A model generated the notes under the pieces. The model was not told the DNA's origin. It saw nothing but the letters and a program-made list of their open reading frames with translations, and searched no databases. Source: Pandoraea capi (GTDB lineage: Bacteria > Pseudomonadota > Gammaproteobacteria > Burkholderiales > Burkholderiaceae). From it: DNA of 64,000 nucleotides. Shown in pieces: positions 17,641 through 25,203 of this stretch. The position numbers were made by a program, and so were the translations under genes. The stretch covers positions 62,001-126,000 of the forward strand of contig NZ_CABPRV010000009.1 in the NCBI RefSeq assembly GCF_902459735.1, read 5' to 3'. Numbering within the stretch: the stretch's first letter is position 1; every line of letters begins with the position of its first letter.

Positions 17641-17937
17641 ATGAAGTCTCTCTCGACCAGCGCATCGCTGGAAACCGTGTCCGTGCGTCTGCGCGGCAAG
17701 ATTCAAGGCGTGGGCTACCGTCAGGCGGCCGTGCGCGAGGGGCACCTCATCGGTGTTCGCGGCTGGGTGCAGGCACTGCCGGAGGGCGACATCCTCGCCA
17801 TGGTGCAAGGCACGCCCGATCAGGTCGACAAGATGCTGGAATGGATGCGTCACGGCCCGCCGGGTGCGCGCGTGACGGATTTCGAAAGCGAAGTGGCATA
17901 CACCGGCCGTCGCTTCGACCGGTTCGAACAACTCTGA
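17641..17937 (+). CDS. Acylphosphatase-fold protein lacking the catalytic Asn
   Basis: A 98-residue protein of the acylphosphatase fold. The phosphate loop and Arg are present (RGKIQGVGYRQA, Arg at about 28). In active enzymes the next strand reads GWVRNxxDG, whose Asn positions the attacking water. Here it reads GWVQALPEGD, with Ala at that place. Fold length and the rest of the core are normal. The protein may therefore bind acyl phosphates without efficient hydrolysis. It is co-directional with the phosphoesterase upstream, four bases away. Confidence 0.85.
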   Translation: MKSLSTSASLETVSVRLRGKIQGVGYRQAAVREGHLIGVRGWVQALPEGDILAMVQGTPDQVDKMLEWMRHGPPGARVTDFESEVAYTGRRFDRFEQL

Positions 17938-17962
17938 CGCGAACGCCCAGGCGGCTGACTCC

Positions 17963-18409
17963 ATGACATCGACCAAGCTCAGCACACGCCTCGCCACGCT
18001 CGACGACGCACCACGCATCGTCGCACTGCTCGCCCAGTTGGGTTACGAAACGCCGCTCGACATCGTTCGCCGCAATATCGCGCTGTCGACGGCAGATGGC
18101 GATGACGCCGCATTCGTCGCGCTCGACGAATGCGAAAACATTGTGGGATGTATGGGATTGCACGCGCTCACCATGTTCCATCGGGCGGGGCGGCTGGGAC
18201 GCATTACTGCGCTGGTGGTCGAGGAGAACGTGCGGGGGTCGGGCGTCGGGCACGCGCTGATGGCGGCCGCTCACGCATGGTTCAACCAGCGGGGATGTGA
18301 GAAGTTCGAAGTGACGAGCAGCGACCATCGGGTCGCCGCACATCGCTTCTATGCGCGCCACGGCTATGCCCGGGACGGGCAGCGGCTCGCGCGCAAGTGC
18401 CAGATCTGA
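17963..18409 (+). CDS. GNAT family N-acetyltransferase
   Basis: A 148-residue single GNAT domain. The acetyl-CoA pyrophosphate loop is visible as VEENVRGSGVGHALM (about residues 90-104), followed by HAWFNQRG and the C-terminal HRFYARHGYARDG. The substrate cannot be told from sequence. It follows acyP by 25 bases on the same strand, so it may be the last gene of that small operon. It converges with infA. Confidence 0.87.
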   Translation: MTSTKLSTRLATLDDAPRIVALLAQLGYETPLDIVRRNIALSTADGDDAAFVALDECENIVGCMGLHALTMFHRAGRLGRITALVVEENVRGSGVGHALMAAAHAWFNQRGCEKFEVTSSDHRVAAHRFYARHGYARDGQRLARKCQI

Positions 18410-18437
18410 TGACGTTCAGGCGAACGCCAGCGCTGAC

Positions 18438-18659
18438 TTAATTCTTGTGACGGTAGTTGATGCGGCCCTTGCTCAGGTCGTAGGGCGACATTTCCAGCGT
18501 CACGCGGTCACCCGCGAGAATGCGAATGCGGTTCTTCTGCATGCGGCCGCTCGCATATGCCACCACTTCCACGCCGTTCTCGAGCGTGACGCGAAAGCGA
18601 TTGTCCGGCAGCACATCCGAGACGTGTCCGCTGAATTCGATCAGTTCTTCCTTGGCCAA
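18438..18659 (-). CDS. infA: Translation initiation factor IF-1
   Basis: A 73-residue S1-like OB-fold protein that binds the 30S A site during initiation. [28 protein letters not shown] and [25 protein letters not shown] are standard IF-1 segments. It stands alone, outside any ribosomal-protein operon, and differs from the usual sequence at several sites ([13 protein letters not shown]). This suggests the second infA copy found in Burkholderiaceae. Its upstream gap is long (over 500 bases), which allows a long leader. Confidence 0.93.
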   Translation of the reverse strand: MAKEELIEFSGHVSDVLPDNRFRVTLENGVEVVAYASGRMQKNRIRILAGDRVTLEMSPYDLSKGRINYRHKN

Positions 18660-19243
18660 TATCGTGTCCTCTTGAGGGTGCCGCTCGCGATGGGCGCAGC
18701 ACCAGTGTTACTGTAAGTTCGTTCGCCAATACCGTCCCCGCACCCGGAATCTGACGGGGGTGCACATCGAACGCCAAAAGGAGCCTACCCGGTGGACCGG
18801 CCATGAAGGCGTGCGGTGCACCGAAAAGCGGCGATGGTTCGAAGGAGCAAGGCACATTGCGGCAGTGCCGCAACGACGAGCAGTGCGTGTCGGGAGGGCG
18901 AAGACCGGTTCGGTCTGCGTCATCGGCACAGCGAGTGATCCGGCTCGCAGGACAGGGTGTCAGCGGCGCCGATAAAGCATTTCGCGATCGTCAGGCGATG
19001 ATCGGCGAATTTTCGCCGATCCCACTAGGATACGCCTTTCTGTGTCGCCCGTGTAGAAAAAATGGCTCACACCCACCCATTTGCACGCTTTTGTCGTCTA
19101 TTTGTTGCGCAATGCATCAATGAGCCGTAGCGAGGCCTGCGCCGACGCCCAGACACGCGTTTGACTCGGGGTGAACGCCGATGTGACGCGCAACGCGCAC
19201 TCATCTATGCTGTAAGTACCCGTAGCCCGCAGGAGGAATGACC
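18660..19243. other. 584-base gap between divergent infA and CBS-protein genes
   Basis: No supportable gene on either strand. It must hold both promoters. A 22-base perfect palindrome lies at 19000-19021. A tract around 19045-19110 is AT-richer than the rest and is the best place for promoters. An AGGAGG site at 19232-19237 belongs to the CBS gene. Confidence 0.5.
19000..19021. repeat. 22-base perfect palindrome
   Basis: GATCGGCGAA-TT-TTCGCCGATC reads the same on both strands with no mismatch. It lies about 220 bases upstream of the CBS-protein gene and 340 bases upstream of infA. There is no T-run, so a dimeric-protein site is as likely as a hairpin. Confidence 0.85.
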
Positions 19244-19720
19244 ATGAAAACAGTCGCTCAGATCCTGAAGTCCAAATCGGTCGACACGGTGTACAAAGTG
19301 CGCCCGTCCGATTCGGTACTCGATGCCCTGACCCTGATGGCCGAAGCGCGCATCGGCGCGGTGCTCGTCAGCGAAGACGACCGCGCCATCGTCGGCATCT
19401 TCACCGAGCGCGATTACGCGCGAAAGGTCGCGCTGATGGGCCGCACGTCCGTCAACACGCCGATTCGCGACGTGATGACCTCCGCCGTACGCTACGTCCA
19501 CCCCGAGCAGACCCTGGAAGAGTGCATGTCGCTGATGACCGAGCACCGCATTCGTCACTTGCCGGTCATGAAGGACGACCAGCTCGTCGGTCTGCTGTCC
19601 ATCGGCGATCTGGTCAAGGCGATCATCTCGGATCAACAGTTCACCATCGACCAACTCGAGACGTACATCATGGGAGGCGCGGCCGCCCTCGTGGGAAGCA
19701 CGCCCTCGCGGCCCAGTTGA
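19244..19720 (+). CDS. Tandem CBS-domain protein
   Basis: A 158-residue protein consisting of two CBS motifs (about residues 10-65 and 78-135), a Bateman module that binds adenine nucleotides and senses energy state. Typical strands are LMAEARIGAVLVSEDDRAIVGIFTERDY and MTEHRIRHLPVMKDDQLVGLLSIGDLVKAII. The frame begins with two ATGs six bases apart; AGGAGG is only one base before the first but seven before the second, so 19244 is the start. No enzymatic domain is attached. Confidence 0.9.
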   Translation: MKTVAQILKSKSVDTVYKVRPSDSVLDALTLMAEARIGAVLVSEDDRAIVGIFTERDYARKVALMGRTSVNTPIRDVMTSAVRYVHPEQTLEECMSLMTEHRIRHLPVMKDDQLVGLLSIGDLVKAIISDQQFTIDQLETYIMGGAAALVGSTPSRPS

Positions 19721-19793
19721 TCGACTGCCCCTTGCGCAAACCTGCCACTGCGTCGCCCGGAGAGCGTTCGTCTCACCCGTCTGCGCAAAGAAA

Positions 19794-19827
19794 AACGCCA
19801 CGACAGCGTTCGTGCGGTCGTGGCGTT
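19794..19827 (-). terminator. Terminator of the MFS gene, within a short repeat array
   Basis: AACGCCACGAC (19794-19804) pairs perfectly with GTCGTGGCGTT (19817-19827); read on the minus strand the hairpin is followed by more Ts. It lies 67 bases beyond the MFS stop. Confidence 0.7.
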
Positions 19828-19856
19828 CGTGGCGTTCGTGGCGTTCGTGGCGTTCG
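19822..19856. repeat. Nine-base tandem repeat GGCGTTCGT
   Basis: Three exact copies (19822-19830, 19831-19839, 19840-19848) and an eight-base fourth (19849-19856). The first copy forms part of the right arm of the neighbouring terminator, so slippage may have extended that arm. Confidence 0.9.
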
Positions 19857-19893
19857 AATGGACGATTAAATCGTCCGCCGATCACGGCATCGG

Positions 19894-21372
19894 TCAGAAA
19901 TCTTCCGCGTCGACGTCGTAGTTCGACGGCTCCCATCGGATCGCCAGCAGCGCGAGCAGACCGATGGCGGGCGCAGCAGCGATCACCCAGAACACCTTCG
20001 TCGACAATGCAGCGGCCAGCACCGGAAACAGAAACAGCGAGACCGTCGAGCTGGCGCGCATGAGCGTCTGGTTGAAGCCGACGCCCACGCCGCGCAGCGA
20101 CGTCGGGTAGCTCAGCGACGCGAACGTCATCGAGTGCGCGCCCGGGCCGAAGCCCTGCCCCAGCAGGAACAACGCGAGGAAGCCGAGCGCCCATGCCACC
20201 TGCACCGCGCCGTCCGGTTTGCCCACGAGCGCCAGACCGACGAGCGCCGTCAGTTGGAACGCGTAGCCCACGACCGTCAACTTCCAGGCCCCGACCTTCG
20301 GCACGAGACGCACCCCCAGCAGGCCGCCGGTAAAGGCGAACAGCAGATTGAGGGCGAGCGACATCAGAATCGTGGTGAGCATCGACTGCGCGAGGAAGCT
20401 GGCGATGATCACCGGCAAGCCGAACGCCACCGCGTTGTAGGCGAACGACGAGGCCACGGCGATGATGGTCGCGAGCGTGGTACGACGCAGATACACGCCC
20501 TTGAGCAGCTTGCCGTAGTTGCTCCACGCCGCCGGACGCCTGGCCACCACGCGCTCGGCGTCCTTGGCCACGACGGCATCGATCCCGTAGGAACGCTTGA
20601 GAATCTTCGCGGCGGCGTCGAGGTCGCCCTGATTGGCGGCCCACACGGGCGACTCGCTCATATAACGGCTGCGAACGGCGATGATCGCCAGCGCGGGGAT
20701 CGCGCCGAAGCCGAGGATGATGCGCCAGAGCAGCGCACTATGCGACGCCGGCAGCAGCGAATAGCACAGCAACACGAGCAAATAGGACCCGCATATCGCC
20801 GCGTACCAGGTCGGGCACCACATCGCGACCCGCGCCGCTTTGTTGCCACGTCCCTTGAGTTTCGAGAACTCGGCGAGGAAGGCCATCGCCACAGGCAGGT
20901 CGATCCCGACGCCCAGCCCCATCACGAAGCGCGCACCGGCGAGCACGTATTCGTTCGGCGCCAGTGCGCAAGCGATGGCCGCGATGACGAAGCACAGCAT
21001 GTCGGCCATGAACACGCGGTAACGGCCGATGCGATCGGTGAAATAGCCGCCGAGGAACGCGCCGACGATGGCGCCGAACGTGATGGCCGACGCCACCATG
21101 CCCGTGCCTGCCGGCGTCAGTTGAAACTCTCGGGTGACGTCCTTGAGGCCGAACGCGAGCGCACCGAGGTCGTAAGCATCGAGGAACACGCCGCCCAGGG
21201 CGATGGCCACGATCCAGCGGGCGTTCGATACGCGCGCGCCGCCTTCGTTGACGAGTTGCGCCACATCGGCGGCGGAACGAATGACGGCGGGGCCACCGGC
21301 GCGCGCGGCGGGCGTTGCCGCGGCACTCGTCTGGGCCGGTACCGCGGAAGACAGGGAAACGTCGACTGACAT
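19894..21372 (-). CDS. MFS transporter, sugar/metabolite-proton symporter type
   Basis: A 492-residue 12-TM inner-membrane carrier. Loop 2-3 carries the MFS signature GGYFTDRIGRYRVF, and the half-way loop contains SPVWAANQGDLDAAAKILKRSYG. FAGLGVGIDLPVAMAFLAEF-type helices place it in the sugar-porter/metabolite:H+ symporter branch. The substrate is unknown. An ATG at 21420 would add 16 residues; 21372 (MSVDVSLSS) is preferred, without a strong ribosome site. No enzyme gene accompanies it. Confidence 0.85.
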   Translation of the reverse strand: MSVDVSLSSAVPAQTSAAATPAARAGGPAVIRSAADVAQLVNEGGARVSNARWIVAIALGGVFLDAYDLGALAFGLKDVTREFQLTPAGTGMVASAITFGAIVGAFLGGYFTDRIGRYRVFMADMLCFVIAAIACALAPNEYVLAGARFVMGLGVGIDLPVAMAFLAEFSKLKGRGNKAARVAMWCPTWYAAICGSYLLVLLCYSLLPASHSALLWRIILGFGAIPALAIIAVRSRYMSESPVWAANQGDLDAAAKILKRSYGIDAVVAKDAERVVARRPAAWSNYGKLLKGVYLRRTTLATIIAVASSFAYNAVAFGLPVIIASFLAQSMLTTILMSLALNLLFAFTGGLLGVRLVPKVGAWKLTVVGYAFQLTALVGLALVGKPDGAVQVAWALGFLALFLLGQGFGPGAHSMTFASLSYPTSLRGVGVGFNQTLMRASSTVSLFLFPVLAAALSTKVFWVIAAAPAIGLLALLAIRWEPSNYDVDAEDF

Positions 21373-21857
21373 GGGACTAAGCTGGGAAACGGGAGAATGC
21401 AGGAAAAAAGCGAACGCCAAAGGTCGCGATGTTACCGCTTGGTACCGCCGTCACCCAAGAGCTTTCTGGTTATATGCTTAGACGAAACCCGCGCCGCACG
21501 CCAATTTTTTGGGATCTAGCACCAATATCTCTCGCATCACTCCCAAATTTGTAGCGAATCCCACTCACTGATTAAGCAATCGCAGAGTATGACCCCATGT
21601 CTCACCGGACGGGAATATGATCGAGTCATCCCTCAAATCCGATGTGTGGTCCGGCAAAGCCACGCGCGGAGGGGATCAGCAGACGTGCACAGTCTTTAAC
21701 AGACGCTTACCTTTTCTTACAGCAGGAAGTTCTGCGGAACCCTACATTCCGCATCGTGGTCGCAATAGATGTGCCACGTGGTGCGCAAGCGAAGCCGGAT
21801 GGCGACCCGCGCACACCACCAAGAATCAACACCTCACGCTCACGAGGAAGATCCAAA
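21373..21857. other. 485-base gap upstream of the SlyB-like lipoprotein gene
   Basis: Divergent promoter region of the MFS and lipoprotein genes. The part at 21470-21600 is relatively AT-rich. No gene, hairpin or clear -35/-10 pair that I can support. The lipoprotein's GAGGAAG ribosome site is at 21844-21850. Confidence 0.5.
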
Positions 21858-22358
21858 ATGAAGATCAAAGCGCTTACGGGAATCAGCGCGGCATTGGCCG
21901 CTGTCATGTTGGCCGGCTGCGTGGCGCCCGGCCCGCAATACGGATACCAACAGCAGGGTTACCAGCAGGGATATCAACAGCCCGGCTATCAACAAGGCTA
22001 TCAACCACCGCAACAGCAGGGTGCGCTGTACGGCACGGTCCAGTCGATCGAGCAACTGAACGGCCCGAATAACAGCCCGAACATTCTGGGTACGGTGCTC
22101 GGCGCAGCCGCTGGCGGCCTGCTCGGCAACACGATGGGCGGCGGACGCGGGCGCACGGCCACCACCATCGCCGGTGCGGCCATCGGCGGTATTGCGGGCA
22201 ATCGCATCGAGAACAGCATGGGCGAGCCGAACGTGCTTTACCGCATCACGGTGCGTCTGGACGACGGTCGTGTCGCCACGGTCACGCAAGCGCCGCCGCT
22301 GCGCGTGCAGCAAGGCCAGCGTGCAGCGGTCTCGAACGATACGGTGTACCCGTACTGA
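21858..22358 (+). CDS. Outer-membrane lipoprotein with glycine-zipper domain (SlyB/PcP-like)
   Basis: A 166-residue lipoprotein. The signal ends in the lipobox MLAGC (Cys about residue 18). A GYQQ/GYQP repeat region (about residues 24-52, five Tyr-Gln-rich copies) follows. Then come the glycine-zipper 2TM segment (VLGAAAGGLLGNTMGGG...TIAGAAIGGIAGNRIE) and a C-terminal beta strand domain with YRITVRLDDG. This is the SlyB layout, an envelope-integrity lipoprotein, with an added Gln/Tyr linker. Start chosen for GAGGAAG and the signal peptide. Confidence 0.88.
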   Translation: MKIKALTGISAALAAVMLAGCVAPGPQYGYQQQGYQQGYQQPGYQQGYQPPQQQGALYGTVQSIEQLNGPNNSPNILGTVLGAAAGGLLGNTMGGGRGRTATTIAGAAIGGIAGNRIENSMGEPNVLYRITVRLDDGRVATVTQAPPLRVQQGQRAAVSNDTVYPY

Positions 22359-22693
22359 GCGAGTCAGCGAAGGCAGGATCAGCCAGGGCGAACAGGACCT
22401 CGATCCCGCTCGTCGGCAAAATCAAACGCCCGCCGGGATTTCCCGGCGGGCGTTTTCTATTGCTGCCGATACAACACGCGCGACGAATTATGTCCGGGGG
22501 GACGCCCGGGGGACGGCGGCAAACCATAATCGACGGCCAATGCACGGTCATACGCAAAGCGAATTTGACCTGCTAAGATACGCGCGAAAATCGGCGTAAC
22601 AATCAGCGCAAGCATCGTGCGACCATCGGAGGGCCCCCGCCGTTCCGGAACTTTGCCGAGTCCGTCAGTAACCGCTACCCTTCGAATCTCGTC
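22359..22693. other. Gap between lipoprotein gene and exopolysaccharide locus
   Basis: It holds the lipoprotein's terminator (22424-22455) and, beyond it, about 240 bases that must include the promoter of the polysaccharide priming gene. TAAGAT at 22575-22580 is a possible -10 without a good -35. No gene seen. Confidence 0.5.
22424..22455 (+). terminator. Rho-independent terminator
   Basis: A perfect 15-base stem, AAACGCCCGCCGGGA (22424-22438) with its complement (22441-22455), a two-base loop and four Ts at the end. It closes the SlyB-like lipoprotein transcript. Confidence 0.92.
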
Positions 22694-24109
22694 ATGTCGA
22701 CTCAGACGACTTACCACCATCGGCTCTTCATGGCGATGGTCGGCGGCTTCAGCGCAGTGCTCAACGCGGGCGCCTTCTTTACCGTTCTGCGGCTCAACGG
22801 TCACAATCCCTACACCCCATACGGCCTGACGCTCGTGTGCGCACTGGCGGCGACGGCGTTCATCGTCTTTGCACGTTTTCATCTGCTCGCCAGCGCCCGG
22901 AACCTCGGCTGGATGCTCGGACGCGGGGCCATGCGCTGGTGTCGTCTGCTTGTCACCGCCATCGTCCTGCTGTTCCTGACGTACGAAAGCACGGAAGACG
23001 TGCGCATGATGGTTGGCGAGTGGGTGCTGCTGGCGCTGCCGCTGCAAATGATCGGACTCGCGGTGCTGCGCGGCATGGCCCACAGCATCAACAATGCGCC
23101 CGGCAATCAACGTCGCGCGGCATTCTTCGGGCTCGGGCCCGAGGCACGCAAGCTCAATCTGCGTCTGCAACGCTCGCCTATTCTCGGCATTCAAGTCGCG
23201 GGCTACTACAACGACGCGCCCATCGCACCTGAAGACGGCGAGGTGCTGCCCCCGTATCTCGGCCGCTACGACGCCGCTGCGGCGCACATTCAGGCGAACG
23301 AATACGAAATCGTCTTCATCGCCATCGGCCAGCAAGACAACAAGGAACTCACCGGCGAGATCGTGCAACGTCTGTACGATTCGACGGCTTCGATCTATCT
23401 GCTGCCCGAGTTCCGCTTCCCCGGCGATCTGCCGATGACGAGCACCGACCTCGCCGGCGTGCCGTTGCTCGCACTGCACGACATCACGGTGCAGGGGCTG
23501 CTGCGCATGATCAAACGCAGTATCGATGTCGTCGGTGCCGCGGCGATTCTCGTGTTGCTGAGCCCCGTGATGATCGCGGTCGCCGTTGCGGTGCGTCTCG
23601 ACTCCCCGGGGCCGGTCCTGTTCCGTCAGCGCCGCTATGGCGAGCGCGGCGAGCCGATCGTCATCCACAAGTTTCGTTCGATGCGCGTGATTCAACCGGA
23701 AGACGCGGCCGCCGCGGCCACGGGCGGCTTGCGTCAGGCGCACGCGGGCGACAGCCGCATCACGCCGATCGGCAAGCACCTGCGTCGCACGTCGCTCGAC
23801 GAACTGCCGCAATTGTTCGATGTGCTGGCGGGTTCGATGAGTCTCGTCGGTCCGCGCCCGCACGCCGAAGAACACAACGAGATGTACCGTCGCATGATTC
23901 CCGGTTACATGCTGCGTCACAGCGTAAAGCCGGGGATTACGGGATGGGCGCAGATCAACGGTCTGCGCGGAGAGACCGACACGCCGGACAAGATGCAGCG
24001 ACGCGTGGAATACGACCGTTACTACATTACGCACTGGTCGTTGTGGCTCGACATCAAGATTCTGCTCAAGACGATTCCCGTCATGGTGACGGGACGCAAC
24101 GCCGTCTGA
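22694..24109 (+). CDS. Polyprenyl-phosphate glycosyl-1-phosphate transferase (priming enzyme)
   Basis: A 471-residue membrane protein that would place the first sugar-phosphate on undecaprenyl phosphate. The N-terminus has four TM segments, then a Rossmann-like CoA-binding-3 domain (about 130-250). After one more TM comes the bacterial sugar-transferase domain with KRSIDVVGAAAIL, SPGPVLFRQRRYGERGE, HKFRSMR, RRTSLDELPQLFDVL, GPRPHAEEHNEMY and KPGITGWAQINGLRGET. The family is WcaJ/WbaP-like; the sugar (glucose or galactose) cannot be read. First gene of the locus on its left side. Confidence 0.93.
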   Translation: MSTQTTYHHRLFMAMVGGFSAVLNAGAFFTVLRLNGHNPYTPYGLTLVCALAATAFIVFARFHLLASARNLGWMLGRGAMRWCRLLVTAIVLLFLTYESTEDVRMMVGEWVLLALPLQMIGLAVLRGMAHSINNAPGNQRRAAFFGLGPEARKLNLRLQRSPILGIQVAGYYNDAPIAPEDGEVLPPYLGRYDAAAAHIQANEYEIVFIAIGQQDNKELTGEIVQRLYDSTASIYLLPEFRFPGDLPMTSTDLAGVPLLALHDITVQGLLRMIKRSIDVVGAAAILVLLSPVMIAVAVAVRLDSPGPVLFRQRRYGERGEPIVIHKFRSMRVIQPEDAAAAATGGLRQAHAGDSRITPIGKHLRRTSLDELPQLFDVLAGSMSLVGPRPHAEEHNEMYRRMIPGYMLRHSVKPGITGWAQINGLRGETDTPDKMQRRVEYDRYYITHWSLWLDIKILLKTIPVMVTGRNAV

Positions 24110-24204
24110 ACTGACGGCGCGGCGCGTCTCTCAATGCATCAGATTCGCTGACACGACAACTGCGGCGGCAATTGCCAACGATTGCCAGCACCGCGCAACG
24201 ACGC

Positions 24205-25020
24205 TCATTCGCGGCCAAGCGCGCGCCACTGCCGCCAGCAGATGCCGATAAATCGCCGGTCTTCGACGAGGTAACGACGCCACATGCGACCCGGGTCCTG
24301 CAAGATGCGGTACATCCACTCGCACCCCGTGCGCTGCATCCACTTGGGTGCACGCTTTTGCATGCCTGCGGCGAACTCGATGGCCGCGCCCACGCAGAGC
24401 ATCAAGCCGCCGGGCATGGTCGGCGCATACGCCATGGCCCAGCGTTCCTGCTTGGGCATGCCCAGACATACGAAGATGAGATCCGGCGCCGCGTCGCGAA
24501 CGCGTTGCGCGATGTCCTGCCCCTCGGGACCGGTCGGATCGAACGTCATCGACGGAATCATCAGCGTGAAATCGAGCCCCGGGAAACGCTGCGACAGCCC
24601 GGCCGTCAATTGCGCTTCCTGCCCGGGGCGGCCACCCACGAAGACTGCACGACGCCCGGACGCGCGCGCCCGGTCGCACAACGCGGGCAACAGGTCAGCG
24701 CCGGTCACGCGCCCCGGCAACGGTCTGCCGAAAAGCCGACTCGCCCAGATGATGGGCATGCCGTCAGCGAAGAGGAAATCGGCCTTGCGGTACTCCTGCT
24801 TGAATTCGGGCAGTACGTCGAGCCGCACGATGTGGTCGACGTTGGGCGTCACCACGATGCGCGAGCGTCCGTCGCGAAGCGCAGCGGCATGCGTGAGCAC
24901 GTCCACCGCCTGCTCGAACGGCACGGCGGCGATGTTCAGGCCAAACAGCGCGACATTGGGCTCGAAGATTTCGCGAGCGTTAGCGTGTGGCGCAGTTTTC
25001 AATTCAGTGTCACGGCTCAT
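24205..25020 (-). CDS. WecG/TagA/CpsF family glycosyltransferase
   Basis: A 271-residue GT26 enzyme that adds a sugar to a lipid-linked acceptor on the cytoplasmic face. Recognised segments are VVTPNVDHIVRL, FLFADGMPIIWASRLFG, GRVTGADLLPAL and PDLIFVCLGMPKQERWAM. It converges with the priming enzyme and diverges from the GMC gene. It is one of only two candidate sugar transferases in the locus beyond the primer. The first 20 residues may be longer than in relatives. Confidence 0.92.
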   Translation of the reverse strand: MSRDTELKTAPHANAREIFEPNVALFGLNIAAVPFEQAVDVLTHAAALRDGRSRIVVTPNVDHIVRLDVLPEFKQEYRKADFLFADGMPIIWASRLFGRPLPGRVTGADLLPALCDRARASGRRAVFVGGRPGQEAQLTAGLSQRFPGLDFTLMIPSMTFDPTGPEGQDIAQRVRDAAPDLIFVCLGMPKQERWAMAYAPTMPGGLMLCVGAAIEFAAGMQKRAPKWMQRTGCEWMYRILQDPGRMWRRYLVEDRRFIGICWRQWRALGRE

Positions 25021-25203
25021 GACCTATCGTGTTCCCCTTATCCGGCGAATCCAGCGTTTCCCGCATGCGCCCATCGTCCAGCAGTACCGGCGACGTTCAA
25101 TGGCAGGCACGATAGTAGCAGCGCGTCTGCGCTGCGTCAGTGACACTTTTGATGAGATGTCGCGTATTTCACGACGACACCCCGAAGAAAAATATCGCGA
25201 CCA

